The notes under the pieces are model-generated. The model saw only the letters and a program-made list of their open reading frames with translations, was not told where the DNA came from and searched no databases. A stretch of 64,000 nt of DNA. Source: Fluviicola chungangensis (lineage in GTDB: Bacteria > Bacteroidota > Bacteroidia > Flavobacteriales_D > Crocinitomicaceae). The position numbers and the translations under genes are program-made. Below, in pieces: positions 44,274 through 52,633 of the stretch. The stretch spans positions 124,001 to 188,000 of the forward strand of contig NZ_VLPL01000005.1 of the NCBI RefSeq assembly GCF_007558725.1. The letters run 5' to 3'. Each line of letters opens with the position of its first letter. Within the stretch, counting starts at the first letter, position 1.

Positions 44274-45293
44274 TTATTTAATTGTTCGCGGGTATTGAAA
44301 TTGTTTATTGTTTAAGAAGGTATTATCTGTCAATGTTTTTAAAAAAGCAATGAGATTCCGCTTGTCGTCTTCCGATAACCGGATACCATTGCGAAGTTGT
44401 GGCGCCAGGGTTGCTGATGAATGAATATCCGTTGAGTAATGAAACAACACCATTTGAAGGCTCCGGTACCTCCCGTCGTGCATATAAGGAGCGGAACGTT
44501 CAATATTTCGAAGCGTCGGAACTTTAAACTTCAATGAATCCGAACTTTTCCCGGTAATTTTCATCCGGCCGACATCCTGAAGGATTGAATCCGGGGCCAA
44601 GCCGTTATTTTGAAATGTCTGATTGGTAAACAGCGGTTCCGTATGACAGGAGGCGCAATGTTCCTTAAATAACGCATATCCCTTGCGCTCCATTTCGGTA
44701 AACTGAATCCCATTTTCACCGCGTAAGACACGGTCATATTTTGAATCGGAACTTACCAATGTCAGCATAAATTGGGAAATTGCTTTTAGAAAACGCTCAC
44801 CGGTCATAGTTTCAGAATGAAATGCAGCCTCAAAAAGTCGTCGGTATTTTTCTTGTTTAGCCAATTTTTGGAGCACATGAGGGAGCGTTTCATCCATTTC
44901 CACATGATTTTCCAAAGGTGCAAGCGCCTGCATGTCCAAGTGATTCACAGCTCCGTCCCACATAAAACTTTTTCCCCAGGCCAAATTCACCAGTACCGGA
45001 GAATTTCGCGTTCCGATGCGATCTTTGATTCCATGGCTGAGTGCATGATCGACGTGCGTAAAAGCATTATACGGCGAGTGACAACTTGCACAGGAAATTG
45101 AACTGTCTGAAGACAATACCGGATCGTAGAACAGGACCCTTCCCAATTGCACTGTTGCGGAATCGAGCGGATTTTTTTTGAAATTGTAAACGGGTTCCGG
45201 CCAATCCAGGGGCTTTTTCCAAAGCTTCTCCGTATAGCGAAAAGAAATGGTTATTAGAAGCACCATCAAACAAATCAGTTCCAGCCGTTTCAT
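44274..45293 (-). CDS. Diheme cytochrome c peroxidase family protein (MbnH-like)
   Basis: 339 residues. N-terminal signal/anchor (LICLMVLLITISF). Two c-type heme motifs, C68-A-S-C71-H72 and C213-A-S-C216-H217, with the family segments RNSPVLVNLAWGKSFMWDGA and MTGERFLKAISQFMLTLVS. This is the CcpA/MauG/MbnH architecture. MbnH enzymes oxidise a tryptophan in their partner MbnP; the gene directly upstream here encodes an MbnP-like protein with a 4-bp overlap, favouring that assignment over a plain peroxide scavenger. Located in the periplasm. Its maturation would need CcsBA (9030). Confidence 0.88.
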   Translation of the reverse strand: MKRLELICLMVLLITISFRYTEKLWKKPLDWPEPVYNFKKNPLDSATVQLGRVLFYDPVLSSDSSISCASCHSPYNAFTHVDHALSHGIKDRIGTRNSPVLVNLAWGKSFMWDGAVNHLDMQALAPLENHVEMDETLPHVLQKLAKQEKYRRLFEAAFHSETMTGERFLKAISQFMLTLVSSDSKYDRVLRGENGIQFTEMERKGYALFKEHCASCHTEPLFTNQTFQNNGLAPDSILQDVGRMKITGKSSDSLKFKVPTLRNIERSAPYMHDGRYRSLQMVLFHYSTDIHSSATLAPQLRNGIRLSEDDKRNLIAFLKTLTDNTFLNNKQFQYPRTIK

Positions 45294-45958
45294 GGTTTCA
45301 GTTCAATGGATTTTGCCAGGAGTTGTGCATACTCAACCGCGCGGCTTCCCGGAGACATGACATGCAGTTCCGATTTGGTCCGAATGACTCGCTCCATTAA
45401 AGCATTCAGGTCGATGTCTAAACGGCAGACATTCGTTTTATCCGTTTTAAGCAGAATACGCTGCACTCCGGAAAACGGATGCGCATAACCACCCAGATGC
45501 AATTGAAATGTTTCGCGTTCGGGAGCAGTAAAAGTTCCCTCCAGTTTGCAATTGATGTAACCGCTTTGCCAGCTCCAATACATTCCATGCATCGGATCAA
45601 GTGCTCCATTCATCGCTCCGGATGTATTGGTCAGGCTGTCTATTCCGAATAAAAAGCGAATTTCATCGATCCCCGAACCCTGAACGACTGGAAAAATTAA
45701 TTTCCGGGTAGAGTCGATTTCCAAATCAACCAAATACGCCAGCGTTGAATCTGTTGCTTTTAAGTGCCCGTTCTGATAAAATTCAAACTTCGAAAGGTAC
45801 AAGCGCGCTTGTTCCAGTTGAAACGAATATCCATTCAAACGAACCGGCTCATTTAATTCAACCAATTCGTTCCCTGCTTTCAGATTGATTTCAACGATCA
45901 ACTGGCCCCAGCCGAATAAGGGCAGGAAAAATACAAGATATGTTGCTGTTCTTATCAC
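45290..45958 (-). CDS. MbnP-like periplasmic (copper-binding) protein
   Basis: 222 residues. Signal peptide ends FGWGQ. The body is a beta-sandwich with the MbnP hallmark segments IRFLFGIDSLTNTSG (~100-114) and GALDPMHGMYWSWQSGYINCKLEG (~118-141), plus FQLHLGGYAHPFSG. In characterised MbnP a tryptophan is oxidised to kynurenine by MbnH and forms part of a copper site; Trp128 and Trp130 are candidates here, but which one (if any) corresponds is not shown. It overlaps both neighbours by 4 bp, so stoichiometric co-expression with the diheme enzyme is expected. Confidence 0.85.
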   Translation of the reverse strand: MIRTATYLVFFLPLFGWGQLIVEINLKAGNELVELNEPVRLNGYSFQLEQARLYLSKFEFYQNGHLKATDSTLAYLVDLEIDSTRKLIFPVVQGSGIDEIRFLFGIDSLTNTSGAMNGALDPMHGMYWSWQSGYINCKLEGTFTAPERETFQLHLGGYAHPFSGVQRILLKTDKTNVCRLDIDLNALMERVIRTKSELHVMSPGSRAVEYAQLLAKSIELKP

Positions 45959-46389
45959 TGCTTGGGCTTTTTTCCGGGTGAAAATAAACGGGCAATTTCA
46001 CGATTCAACGCTTTGAAGCAGTGTTTTTGATCCGGCCTGCACAATTTTTCAATGTCTTTAAAGTGATTGAAATGAATGCGCTCGATCTTCGCCTCGGTTT
46101 TTAGGATTTCCTGCAACAAACTATCTGAAAACGGCGCATCCAGGTTGGAATAAAGCCGCTGTTTCTGATCCAGTAATTTTTCCTGAGCGTTTTCAATTGC
46201 TTTCCGGTGTCCCTGAATCAACACGTCGTATGCTGCCACCTGTTTTTCGTCAAAATGAAGTTTTTCTATGATCTCATTTCGTGGCCCCTGATGCCTTCTT
46301 TCCGGTGCCATCCACCATTTATAGATAAACAGCATATTGCTTAACAACAACACCACGATAAACCCGTTCCTGATCATTGACTTTTTCAT
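45955..46389 (-). CDS. Spy/CpxP-like periplasmic protein (heavy-metal sensor-like)
   Basis: 144 residues. An N-terminal membrane anchor or signal (~8-27, GFIVVLLLSNMLFIYKW) precedes an all-helical domain with IEKLHFDEKQVAAYDVLIQGHRK and KIERIHFNHFKDIEKLC. This is the layout of the LTXXQ/Spy/CpxP and CnrX-like families, which sit with ECF sigma/anti-sigma pairs to sense metal or misfolding in the periplasm. Two cysteines (RPDQKHC and EKLC) and several histidines could bind metal. It likely tunes the anti-sigma protein encoded just upstream (4-bp overlap). Confidence 0.7.
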   Translation of the reverse strand: MKKSMIRNGFIVVLLLSNMLFIYKWWMAPERRHQGPRNEIIEKLHFDEKQVAAYDVLIQGHRKAIENAQEKLLDQKQRLYSNLDAPFSDSLLQEILKTEAKIERIHFNHFKDIEKLCRPDQKHCFKALNREIARLFSPGKKPKQ

Positions 46390-46646
46390 GGATACAATTG
46401 ATTAGAGGGTGCCAAATTCAGTTCAGAAACCAGATCCGTTTTTTTGTCCGAAGCACTCATCGACCGCAATACCAATACATTTACTGCAATGATCATGGCT
46501 ATTCCAGCCAGGTAAACAACCGATTTCCCGGTTGATAGCCGGTCAATTACCTGTTCCCGCACTTTCACATGAATACGTGTGAAAAGGAAGGGAGAAACTT
46601 CCACCCTTTCAATTTTGCTCAAGATATGTAATCGATCCTTTTCCAT
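46386..46646 (-). CDS. Small one-pass membrane protein, putative anti-sigma factor
   Basis: 86 residues. A cytoplasmic N-terminal part (MEKDRLHILSKIERVEVSPFLFTRI), one membrane helix (~42-62, VVYLAGIAMIIAVNVLVL) and a short periplasmic tail. Small proteins of this form follow ECF sigma genes in Bacteroidota and are expected to hold the sigma factor at the membrane. It lacks a zinc-type anti-sigma motif (no HXXXCXXC), so the role is inferred from position and topology. Its leader carries the ECF-type element at 46659-46690, so it may be induced by the same sigma factor. Confidence 0.65.
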   Translation of the reverse strand: MEKDRLHILSKIERVEVSPFLFTRIHVKVREQVIDRLSTGKSVVYLAGIAMIIAVNVLVLRSMSASDKKTDLVSELNLAPSNQLYP

Positions 46647-46658
46647 GTTGTTTGATTT

Positions 46659-46690
46659 GTTAGACGACGCTTTACGGTTTAACCCTCGCT
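46659..46690 (-). promoter_or_regulatory. Predicted ECF-sigma promoter before the anti-sigma gene
   Basis: Minus strand AGCGAGGGTT-N12-GTCGTCTAAC. It begins in the last codons of the sigma gene (AGC GAG GGT TAA) and ends 12 bp before the anti-sigma ATG. The same element lies at 42877-42908. Confidence 0.8.
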
Positions 46691-47182
46691 GCGTTCTATT
46701 TTTTTTGAAAGATTTGTTTTAGCCCGTTGTACCAATGACTCCACCGCCTTGGGCGAAAGTTCCATGATCCCTGCTATTTCAGCAAGCGGCAGCTGTTCTA
46801 TTTTATTTAAAATCAAAGCTGTTTTTTGATTGTCGGGAAGCTCATGGATACAGGAAAAAATAAATGCGGTTTCTTCCTTATACTCGATCAGTACACCCGG
46901 ATGATCAAATTCTATGGAATCATTTTCGGTCAATTCACCGGTAAACCAAAAGAACCGTTTCTTCCGTTTTTTCGCTTTGAGAAAGTCGAGGGATTTATTG
47001 ATCGTAATCCGGTAAAGCCAGGTGCTGTGATTGGATTCGTTCCGAAATTTATCCAATGACCTGTAAGCCCCCAGGAACACATCCTGGGTGATTTCTTCCG
47101 CGTCATGCACATTCCGGACATACTGCAACGCCAGGTTATACACCTGTTTGGCATAGTTTTCATACAGCAGTTCGAATGTCAT
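46679..47182 (-). CDS. ECF RNA polymerase sigma factor
   Basis: 167 residues, the usual ECF size. Region 2 spans ~6-75 with DAEEITQDVFLGAYRSLDKF and STWLYRITINKSLDFLKAKKR; region 4 spans ~108-160 with LPDNQKTALILNKIEQLPLAEIAGIMELSPKAVESLVQRA, a helix-turn-helix for the -35 element. No region 3, as expected. It sits first in the gene order sigma / anti-sigma / Spy-like / MbnP-like / diheme peroxidase / YHYH, and probably switches on this set together with the second YHYH gene. Confidence 0.94.
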   Translation of the reverse strand: MTFELLYENYAKQVYNLALQYVRNVHDAEEITQDVFLGAYRSLDKFRNESNHSTWLYRITINKSLDFLKAKKRKKRFFWFTGELTENDSIEFDHPGVLIEYKEETAFIFSCIHELPDNQKTALILNKIEQLPLAEIAGIMELSPKAVESLVQRAKTNLSKKIERSEG

Positions 47183-47239
47183 TTCCAGTTATCGGTAGTC
47201 TTAAGAGTTGTAATGATACTAAAAGTTTAATTGACCGAT

Positions 47240-47755
47240 TTATTTCCGGTAAACGTCCATGGCAAATTTCCCAACTACCTTAGGGCGAATGGTATCCCGA
47301 ATCAATTTTATTCCATAGAAATCCGTTAGCCAATACGCATTTTCACCCAACCTGGTAGCTCTGGCATAAAACCACAAATAAGATTGATTTGCCCTTAACT
47401 CTTCCTCTTTGTAATTCCATATAAAGGTTTTCTGATAAGTTGTCGAATCCATATAAACAATGGTCACCTCATCCAATGATCCTCTTACAATGATATACGG
47501 ATTAAATAATAATCCTTTTTCTTTTATCAAAGCATACAAACGCATCTCATCACTTAATTCATCCTTCTCTTTTTCCTCTTTGTAAAGCTTCTCATAAAAT
47601 CGGATGGATTTCTTTGCAGATTGATGGCTCATGCCATACGCACTGTAATAATTAATAAAAGGAAAAACGATTTCCCCACTTATGTCCAGGATTCCCTGAG
47701 CCTGACCCTTAGAAAATGAAATGATAAAAAGCAGTAAAAGGAGGGTTCTCAACAT
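47240..47755 (-). CDS. Secreted protein of unknown function
   Basis: 171 residues with a signal peptide (MLRTLLLLLFIISFSKGQAQ). The mature part has a helical, charged stretch (AKKSIRFYEKLYKEEKEKDELSDEMRLYAL) and a beta-rich C-terminus (FIWNYKEEELRANQSYLWFYARATRLG). I do not recognise a family. It stands upstream of the sigma gene on the same strand with a 57-bp gap and could be part of that transcript, but no motif links it to the system. Confidence 0.6.
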   Translation of the reverse strand: MLRTLLLLLFIISFSKGQAQGILDISGEIVFPFINYYSAYGMSHQSAKKSIRFYEKLYKEEKEKDELSDEMRLYALIKEKGLLFNPYIIVRGSLDEVTIVYMDSTTYQKTFIWNYKEEELRANQSYLWFYARATRLGENAYWLTDFYGIKLIRDTIRPKVVGKFAMDVYRK

Positions 47756-47881
47756 GTTTTGCTCGTTAACTGTAAAACTACTCGTTTAAACTTAAACAAT
47801 TCATTTGGATTCATTTGGATTCATTACAGCTTCATAACCATTTGATAACATTTTTTACCCGGTCATTTAACTATTTCGCCC

Positions 47882-47889
47882 TACCTTTG
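47882..47889 (+). promoter_or_regulatory. -7 box upstream of the SprB-repeat protein gene
   Basis: TACCTTTG fits TAnnTTTG, 84 bp before the ATG. No matching -33 element seen. Confidence 0.45.
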
Positions 47890-47973
47890 CGGTGAAAAAT
47901 TGAACTTGTAATCCTTGAAGCACCCATCCGTTGCTGAAACCAGGTTCGATTAGCGATTTTTTTCATTAAAACA

Positions 47974-50034
47974 ATGCGCGCTCTTCACGTACTATTTTGT
48001 TTTTTGTTTGCCGGAATTCTCCAGGCAAACGCCCAAATGTTAATTGTTAATGAAGTTTCCCAGGGAAGCGGTACCCAGGAATATGTTGAGTTTATCGTTG
48101 CGGGAACCCCTTCCTGCCAGACTCCGGCACCTTGTGCCGACCTACGGGGAGTCGTGATCGATGACAACAACGGTACATTCGCTTCCGGAAGTGGTGTAGG
48201 AATCGCAGCGGGGGCAGTACGATTTGCCAACAATGCATTTTGGAGCTGTATTCCCCAGGGAACCTTGATCGTCGTTTATAATGATAATGACCGGAACGGT
48301 GCGATCCCTCCGGATGATTTGAGTATGTCGGATGGAAACTGCCGCCTGATCGTTCCGATCAGTTCGAGTTTGTTTGAAGGCCAAAGCACGAGCCCGAACA
48401 GTTCGAATACCGCTTATCCTCCCAATGGAAGCTGGATCGCTGGAGCCGGAAACTGGAGCCAGGTTGCGATGGCAAACGGCGGAGACTCGTTTTTAATCAT
48501 GGCAAATATCACTGCTTCTCCCTATCACGCTGTGAGTTGGGGAAGTAACAATGCAGCTACTTTTATTTATTTCAGCGGTTCTGCAAGTGGAAAGGTATTT
48601 TCGCTAACGGGCAACAATCCGTTAACTCAAGGCAACTGGACATCCGGGAATGTGGGCACAGATGAAACCCCAGGAAACCCCAACAGTACAGCAAACAGCG
48701 CATGGATCGCCTCAATGAATCCTCAATGCGGAGTTTCCAGTGGCGGCCTTCAGGCAACGGCAAGTGCCACTCCAACAGGTTGTGGTCCTTCATGCAACGG
48801 AACCGCAAACGTAACCATTTCAGGAGGAAGCGCTCCTTACACCATTCTTTGGTCGAACGGTACAACAACTGCAAACATCAGCAATTTATGCGCTGGAATA
48901 TATACAGTTCAGGTAACAGATAACGGTGGCTGTTCGATCAGTGCACAGGCCACGGTTACAAACGGGGCGAGTTCGATCAACGTTTCGGTCAGCTCATCAA
49001 ACGAAACCTGTGCCGGAGCTTGTGATGGCAGTTTGACGGGAACACCTTCCGGAGGAACCGCTCCTTATTCCTATTTGTGGTCTGATAATAGCACACTGAC
49101 GACTATTTCCAATAAATGTCCGGGAACGTATTCCGTGACAGTAACAGATCAAAACGGGTGTTCGGGAACCGCTTCAGGAACCATTGCAGCCGGATCCCCT
49201 ATTCCTGATGCAACCATACAGACAACCGGCCCATTCTCAACAACCGATTCACCAATCCAATTTGTTGCAAATTCAACAGGTGGAACCTGGTCTTCTGATT
49301 GTGGAACCTGTATCTCAGCTTCCGGTTTATTTAATCCTGCAAATGCCGGAGCCGGAACATATCAGGTTTGCTATTCGGTAGGAAGCGGAGCTTGTACCGA
49401 CCAAGATTGTAAAACGATTGCGGTAACCGGATGTACTCCACAAACCACGAGTGAATCACACAGCATGTGTCCGGGAGACACCTACACCTTCAATGGTCAG
49501 ACTCTGACTGATGCGGGAGCCTATCCGGTTGTATTTACCGGTCAGAACGGGTGTGACAGTACACACACATTGAATCTTTCTATTTTTACAGTAACTCCGA
49601 CCTCACAAACACTGACACCTTGCCAAGGGGATTCCGTTTTGATTGAAGGAACCTGGTACTACGAATCAGATAATGCGGTTATAGCTGTTACGGATGGAAA
49701 TGGATGTCCGACGACGCACACCACACAAATTATCTTTGAAGACTGCAGCATCGAAGACTACGCCGTTTTTATTCCGAATGTCTTTACACCGAATAATGAC
49801 AACATCAATGATTTCTTTGCTATCAGTATCATGGGAGGTTATCTGACGGAGGGATTTATCATCAACCGCTGGGGAAATATTGTCAAGGAATTCCATCCGG
49901 ACGATTTGAAATGGGATGGAAAAACCAACCAAGGACAATTTGTTCCTGATGGCGTTTATACCTACGTTTTTATCGTATCGGATAACAACGGAGGTAAAAC
50001 CCGGTACCATGGTTTTGTGACGATGATCCGATAA
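47974..50034 (+). CDS. T9SS-exported protein with lamin-tail-like domain, SprB repeats and type B (gliding-associated) sorting domain
   Basis: 686 residues. Signal peptide (ends LQANAQ). Residues ~20-235 look like a lamin-tail-like domain (IVNEVSQGSGTQEYVEFIV). Two SprB-type repeats follow (SGGSAPYTILWSNGTTTANI, then SGGTAPYSYLWSDNSTLTTI) with GIYTVQVTDNGGC and TYSVTVTDQNGC ends. Cys-rich Ig-like segments come next. The last ~90 residues (FIPNVFTPNNDNINDFF ... NRWGNIV ... DGVYTYVF) are the CHU_C/type B T9SS sorting domain seen in gliding adhesins. Probably a cell-surface adhesin. Long and repeat-rich but in one intact frame. Confidence 0.9.
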   Translation: MRALHVLFCFLFAGILQANAQMLIVNEVSQGSGTQEYVEFIVAGTPSCQTPAPCADLRGVVIDDNNGTFASGSGVGIAAGAVRFANNAFWSCIPQGTLIVVYNDNDRNGAIPPDDLSMSDGNCRLIVPISSSLFEGQSTSPNSSNTAYPPNGSWIAGAGNWSQVAMANGGDSFLIMANITASPYHAVSWGSNNAATFIYFSGSASGKVFSLTGNNPLTQGNWTSGNVGTDETPGNPNSTANSAWIASMNPQCGVSSGGLQATASATPTGCGPSCNGTANVTISGGSAPYTILWSNGTTTANISNLCAGIYTVQVTDNGGCSISAQATVTNGASSINVSVSSSNETCAGACDGSLTGTPSGGTAPYSYLWSDNSTLTTISNKCPGTYSVTVTDQNGCSGTASGTIAAGSPIPDATIQTTGPFSTTDSPIQFVANSTGGTWSSDCGTCISASGLFNPANAGAGTYQVCYSVGSGACTDQDCKTIAVTGCTPQTTSESHSMCPGDTYTFNGQTLTDAGAYPVVFTGQNGCDSTHTLNLSIFTVTPTSQTLTPCQGDSVLIEGTWYYESDNAVIAVTDGNGCPTTHTTQIIFEDCSIEDYAVFIPNVFTPNNDNINDFFAISIMGGYLTEGFIINRWGNIVKEFHPDDLKWDGKTNQGQFVPDGVYTYVFIVSDNNGGKTRYHGFVTMIR

Positions 50035-50053
50035 ACGATTAATCGCGCCGCTA

Positions 50054-50929
50054 CTATTTTACACGAATTCCTATCACATTTGGCAAAGGCCAAAATGTTT
50101 CGTTTGTATCTTTTGCATACGTTCCTGAAACGTAACTTCCTACTTTCTGCAGACAAAAATCCCCGATACTTGCATATAAACTGGTTTCGGGACCTCCTTC
50201 CATGTAGATCGCATTGTGCAGTGGTGTCGGGAATTGTTTCATAAACGCGATCATCTGGTTGGGTGCAAAGGGCGAACGATTGAAAATAATGATCAGGTTT
50301 CCCTCCTCATCGTGTGCACAGACCAACATACTGCACGCCTGGTTTTTCTTCCAGTTCATCGGATTTCCGGAACAATCCAGCATCCGGATTCCCTGGGCAA
50401 AACTTGCATATTTGTTCCGGATCGAATCGTACGTAACACATTGCATATCATAAACGACTGCATCCATCGCATCTACGGAATCAAGCGGATTGATTGCAAA
50501 CATGACGTTCCAACCCTCTTTAAGATCTGCCTGGTTGTGATGCGCTCCGTTTTTCAACAATCCCCTGCTAACCAATGGTTTCTCCAAATCATACATTCCG
50601 GCATTGAACACAATATTCAAATTCATGGTATCAGCCCAAACATTTACCGGTTTGGAAGTACTGTCCATTCCCGAAGCCGTAAACAGGTCAAATTCCACTT
50701 GTTTCGGATCGATTTTAAATATCGTTAACTTCGAATCTCCAATCATGGACCTGACAGGAGCATCTGTTTCACAAAACTGAACACCTTTCCCGATTTGTTT
50801 CCATTCCACCACCAAATCCATAGTATCTTTCGGTCGCTTGTAAAGCGTATCGGTTCTGTCCTGGGCAAATAGCACCCCGGTGGAGCATATTAAAATAAGG
50901 GTCGCAATTCCGTTACTACCCTTTTTCAT
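50054..50929 (-). CDS. Phosphodiester glycosidase family protein (DUF2233/NAGPA-like)
   Basis: 291 residues from the ATG at 50929 (MKKGSNGIATLILICSTGVLFAQ is a signal peptide); longer in-frame extensions run back through the upstream gene and are unlikely. The body matches the NAGPA domain: VFNAGMYD, the QNQAD-like HHNQADLKEGWN, and IIFNRSPFAPNQMIAFM, then NAIYMEGGPETSLY. NAGPA proteins uncover phosphodiester-linked GlcNAc; bacterial ones may act on teichoic or other wall polymers or be inactive. It overlaps the upstream gene by 14 bp. Confidence 0.82.
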   Translation of the reverse strand: MKKGSNGIATLILICSTGVLFAQDRTDTLYKRPKDTMDLVVEWKQIGKGVQFCETDAPVRSMIGDSKLTIFKIDPKQVEFDLFTASGMDSTSKPVNVWADTMNLNIVFNAGMYDLEKPLVSRGLLKNGAHHNQADLKEGWNVMFAINPLDSVDAMDAVVYDMQCVTYDSIRNKYASFAQGIRMLDCSGNPMNWKKNQACSMLVCAHDEEGNLIIIFNRSPFAPNQMIAFMKQFPTPLHNAIYMEGGPETSLYASIGDFCLQKVGSYVSGTYAKDTNETFWPLPNVIGIRVK

Positions 50930-52043
50930 TCCAGTCAAACTTCTTCTTTTCAAATGGGAACAGATCAAAAAGTTCACCGGAATAATAGAACTGGTAGGCA
51001 ATAGCTCCGAAAGAATACGGTTTTTCGTAAATCTTAATGGTTGAACCTCCGACTCTCGGATTTGGTTTTGGCTTTGATTGCGGGTACCCCACATTAAACA
51101 AAGTCGCTAAAATTTCCGGTCGCTTATCTATCGGATATCCTTCTTTTTCCCACTGCACTTTGACCTGTTTCAAAAACAGGGCTGCATACAAGTAGGAATA
51201 ATAGTGATTGTGAAAATCCGTCAGGCGATCGATCCGTTCTTTGTTGATTGCAGCTGTATCCTGTCCCACAAAATCCAATAATCCTTCATACTTCGGACCC
51301 AAATAATAAATACTTCCGGGATCTTTCAGGTTGTGTTCTATGTTCATTGCTGTTTGTTCTTTGATACCGGTTACACCAAATGAAAATTGAGACTCCACGG
51401 AAAGTACCTTAAGCGGTCCGATCCATTTTTTATAGGCTTCGCGGGAAGAATTAAACAGGCGGATTTGTTCTCCGACCAGACAGGAAACAATCAAACGTCC
51501 TTCGACCCCGGTTTGTTTCGATACAGAGTCAATCAGTTTTTTATCTTTCGAAACCGCTTCTTTGAAGGTTTTCCATTCGGCAATATTCATCCATTCAAAT
51601 GCACTCAGGTTGCTGACTTCCTTCGCTCTTTTGGCATTGAATTTAATTTTTGAAAGCGCCTTTTGGTATTGCTTGTTGTCCTTCAACTGCAGGTCCACCG
51701 CATCAAGCATGCGGAGCACTTCGTATTCATCTGCTCCTTTTTGAAGTACGGAAAGGATATATTGCGCATTTTGCGGGTAATATTCATTCAAAACGATGAT
51801 GCGTTCCATGGCCTCATAGCGTTTCTGCACCATGGTGGCGCTGTCTACTTTGAAATCCTGGTCATACTTGTCCTGCATCTCCTGGAAATAGCGGTTGTTT
51901 GCATCTACGATACCGCCTTCTTTGGTCCATCCCATCCGGATGGCGGTGTAGGATACCGTGAGGAAAAATCCAATGGCCGCAAAGGCAAAGGTCAGGCTGT
52001 AAAATGGGATCTTAAACCATTTACTTTTAAAGAGTTTCTTCAC
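50916..52043 (-). CDS. Membrane-anchored lysozyme-like protein (DUF1402-like)
   Basis: 375 residues. One N-terminal membrane helix (~12-34). The C-terminal region has a transglycosylase-like layout: SCLVGEQIRLFNS with a candidate catalytic Glu, then LSVESQFSFGVTGIKEQTAMNIEHNL, reminiscent of the GxxGLMQ/TA pattern of lysozyme-like folds and of DUF1402. Family assignment is by motif shape only. The paired DUF2233 gene (14-bp overlap) makes a two-gene envelope-glycan unit plausible. Confidence 0.6.
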   Translation of the reverse strand: MKKLFKSKWFKIPFYSLTFAFAAIGFFLTVSYTAIRMGWTKEGGIVDANNRYFQEMQDKYDQDFKVDSATMVQKRYEAMERIIVLNEYYPQNAQYILSVLQKGADEYEVLRMLDAVDLQLKDNKQYQKALSKIKFNAKRAKEVSNLSAFEWMNIAEWKTFKEAVSKDKKLIDSVSKQTGVEGRLIVSCLVGEQIRLFNSSREAYKKWIGPLKVLSVESQFSFGVTGIKEQTAMNIEHNLKDPGSIYYLGPKYEGLLDFVGQDTAAINKERIDRLTDFHNHYYSYLYAALFLKQVKVQWEKEGYPIDKRPEILATLFNVGYPQSKPKPNPRVGGSTIKIYEKPYSFGAIAYQFYYSGELFDLFPFEKKKFDWNEKG

Positions 52044-52129
52044 TTTAATTTCGAATTTTCAGCAAAAGTAGCACGGATTCAACTAATTTCATTCGAATGA
52101 GCAAATAAAAATCAATCAGTTGGCACTGA

Positions 52130-52633
52130 TCATTCTTTCAGTCTCACAAAATGACAGTATTCCGGCATGTGGAAAGGTTGAATGCCGTAACCTTCCGTAC
52201 TGGGATAAGAAGAATGCAACCATAAAACTTTGTTCTCCACATCAATTTTCGACACGATGCCACAATGTCCCCATGAATTCGGATACCAGAACTGAACAAA
52301 ATCTCCCGGAAGCACTTGGTGTCTATCGGTGATTTCAATCCCTCTTCCTTTGGAAACAAGTGCATGAACAACTCCTTTCGGATAAGGTGATCCATCCTTC
52401 ATTTGCGCATAAACATCCTTGATACTTTCCCGTGGCTGATCGATACGGATATTGATCGTATCTTCAGAAGTGAGAGCCATAAAATGACCCAAAACCCCGA
52501 TGACAAATTCCGTACAAACAGCACGTTCATAAGTTGGTGAGATTGTTCTCCCGTAAACAAAGGCCGTATCCAGAACCTGCCGGTTCAATCCGGGGCAATA
52601 AGACAAGTGAATCAGTCTGACTTTGTTGTCCAT
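52130..52633 (-). CDS. CHAP/NlpC-like amidohydrolase, possibly frameshifted at its N-terminus
   Basis: 167 residues. Cysteine-peptidase motifs: Cys40 in ERAVCTEFVIGVL and His123 in SWGHCGIVSKI, as in CHAP and NlpC/P60 wall hydrolases. As read from 52633 it has no signal peptide. A good one (MRIVCILITCMIAYWSHGQ, from 52682) sits just upstream in the adjacent frame and overlaps the start of this one. A one-base shift near 52626-52640 would join them into an exported hydrolase. Either a real frameshift, a sequencing error or a cytosolic protein. Confidence 0.65.
   Translation of the reverse strand: MDNKVRLIHLSYCPGLNRQVLDTAFVYGRTISPTYERAVCTEFVIGVLGHFMALTSEDTINIRIDQPRESIKDVYAQMKDGSPYPKGVVHALVSKGRGIEITDRHQVLPGDFVQFWYPNSWGHCGIVSKIDVENKVLWLHSSYPSTEGYGIQPFHMPEYCHFVRLKE

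Noticed and set aside
46386-46646. Zinc-containing anti-sigma (ZAS) domain
   Set aside because: No HXXXCXXC motif; the protein is called putative anti-sigma only from size, topology and position.
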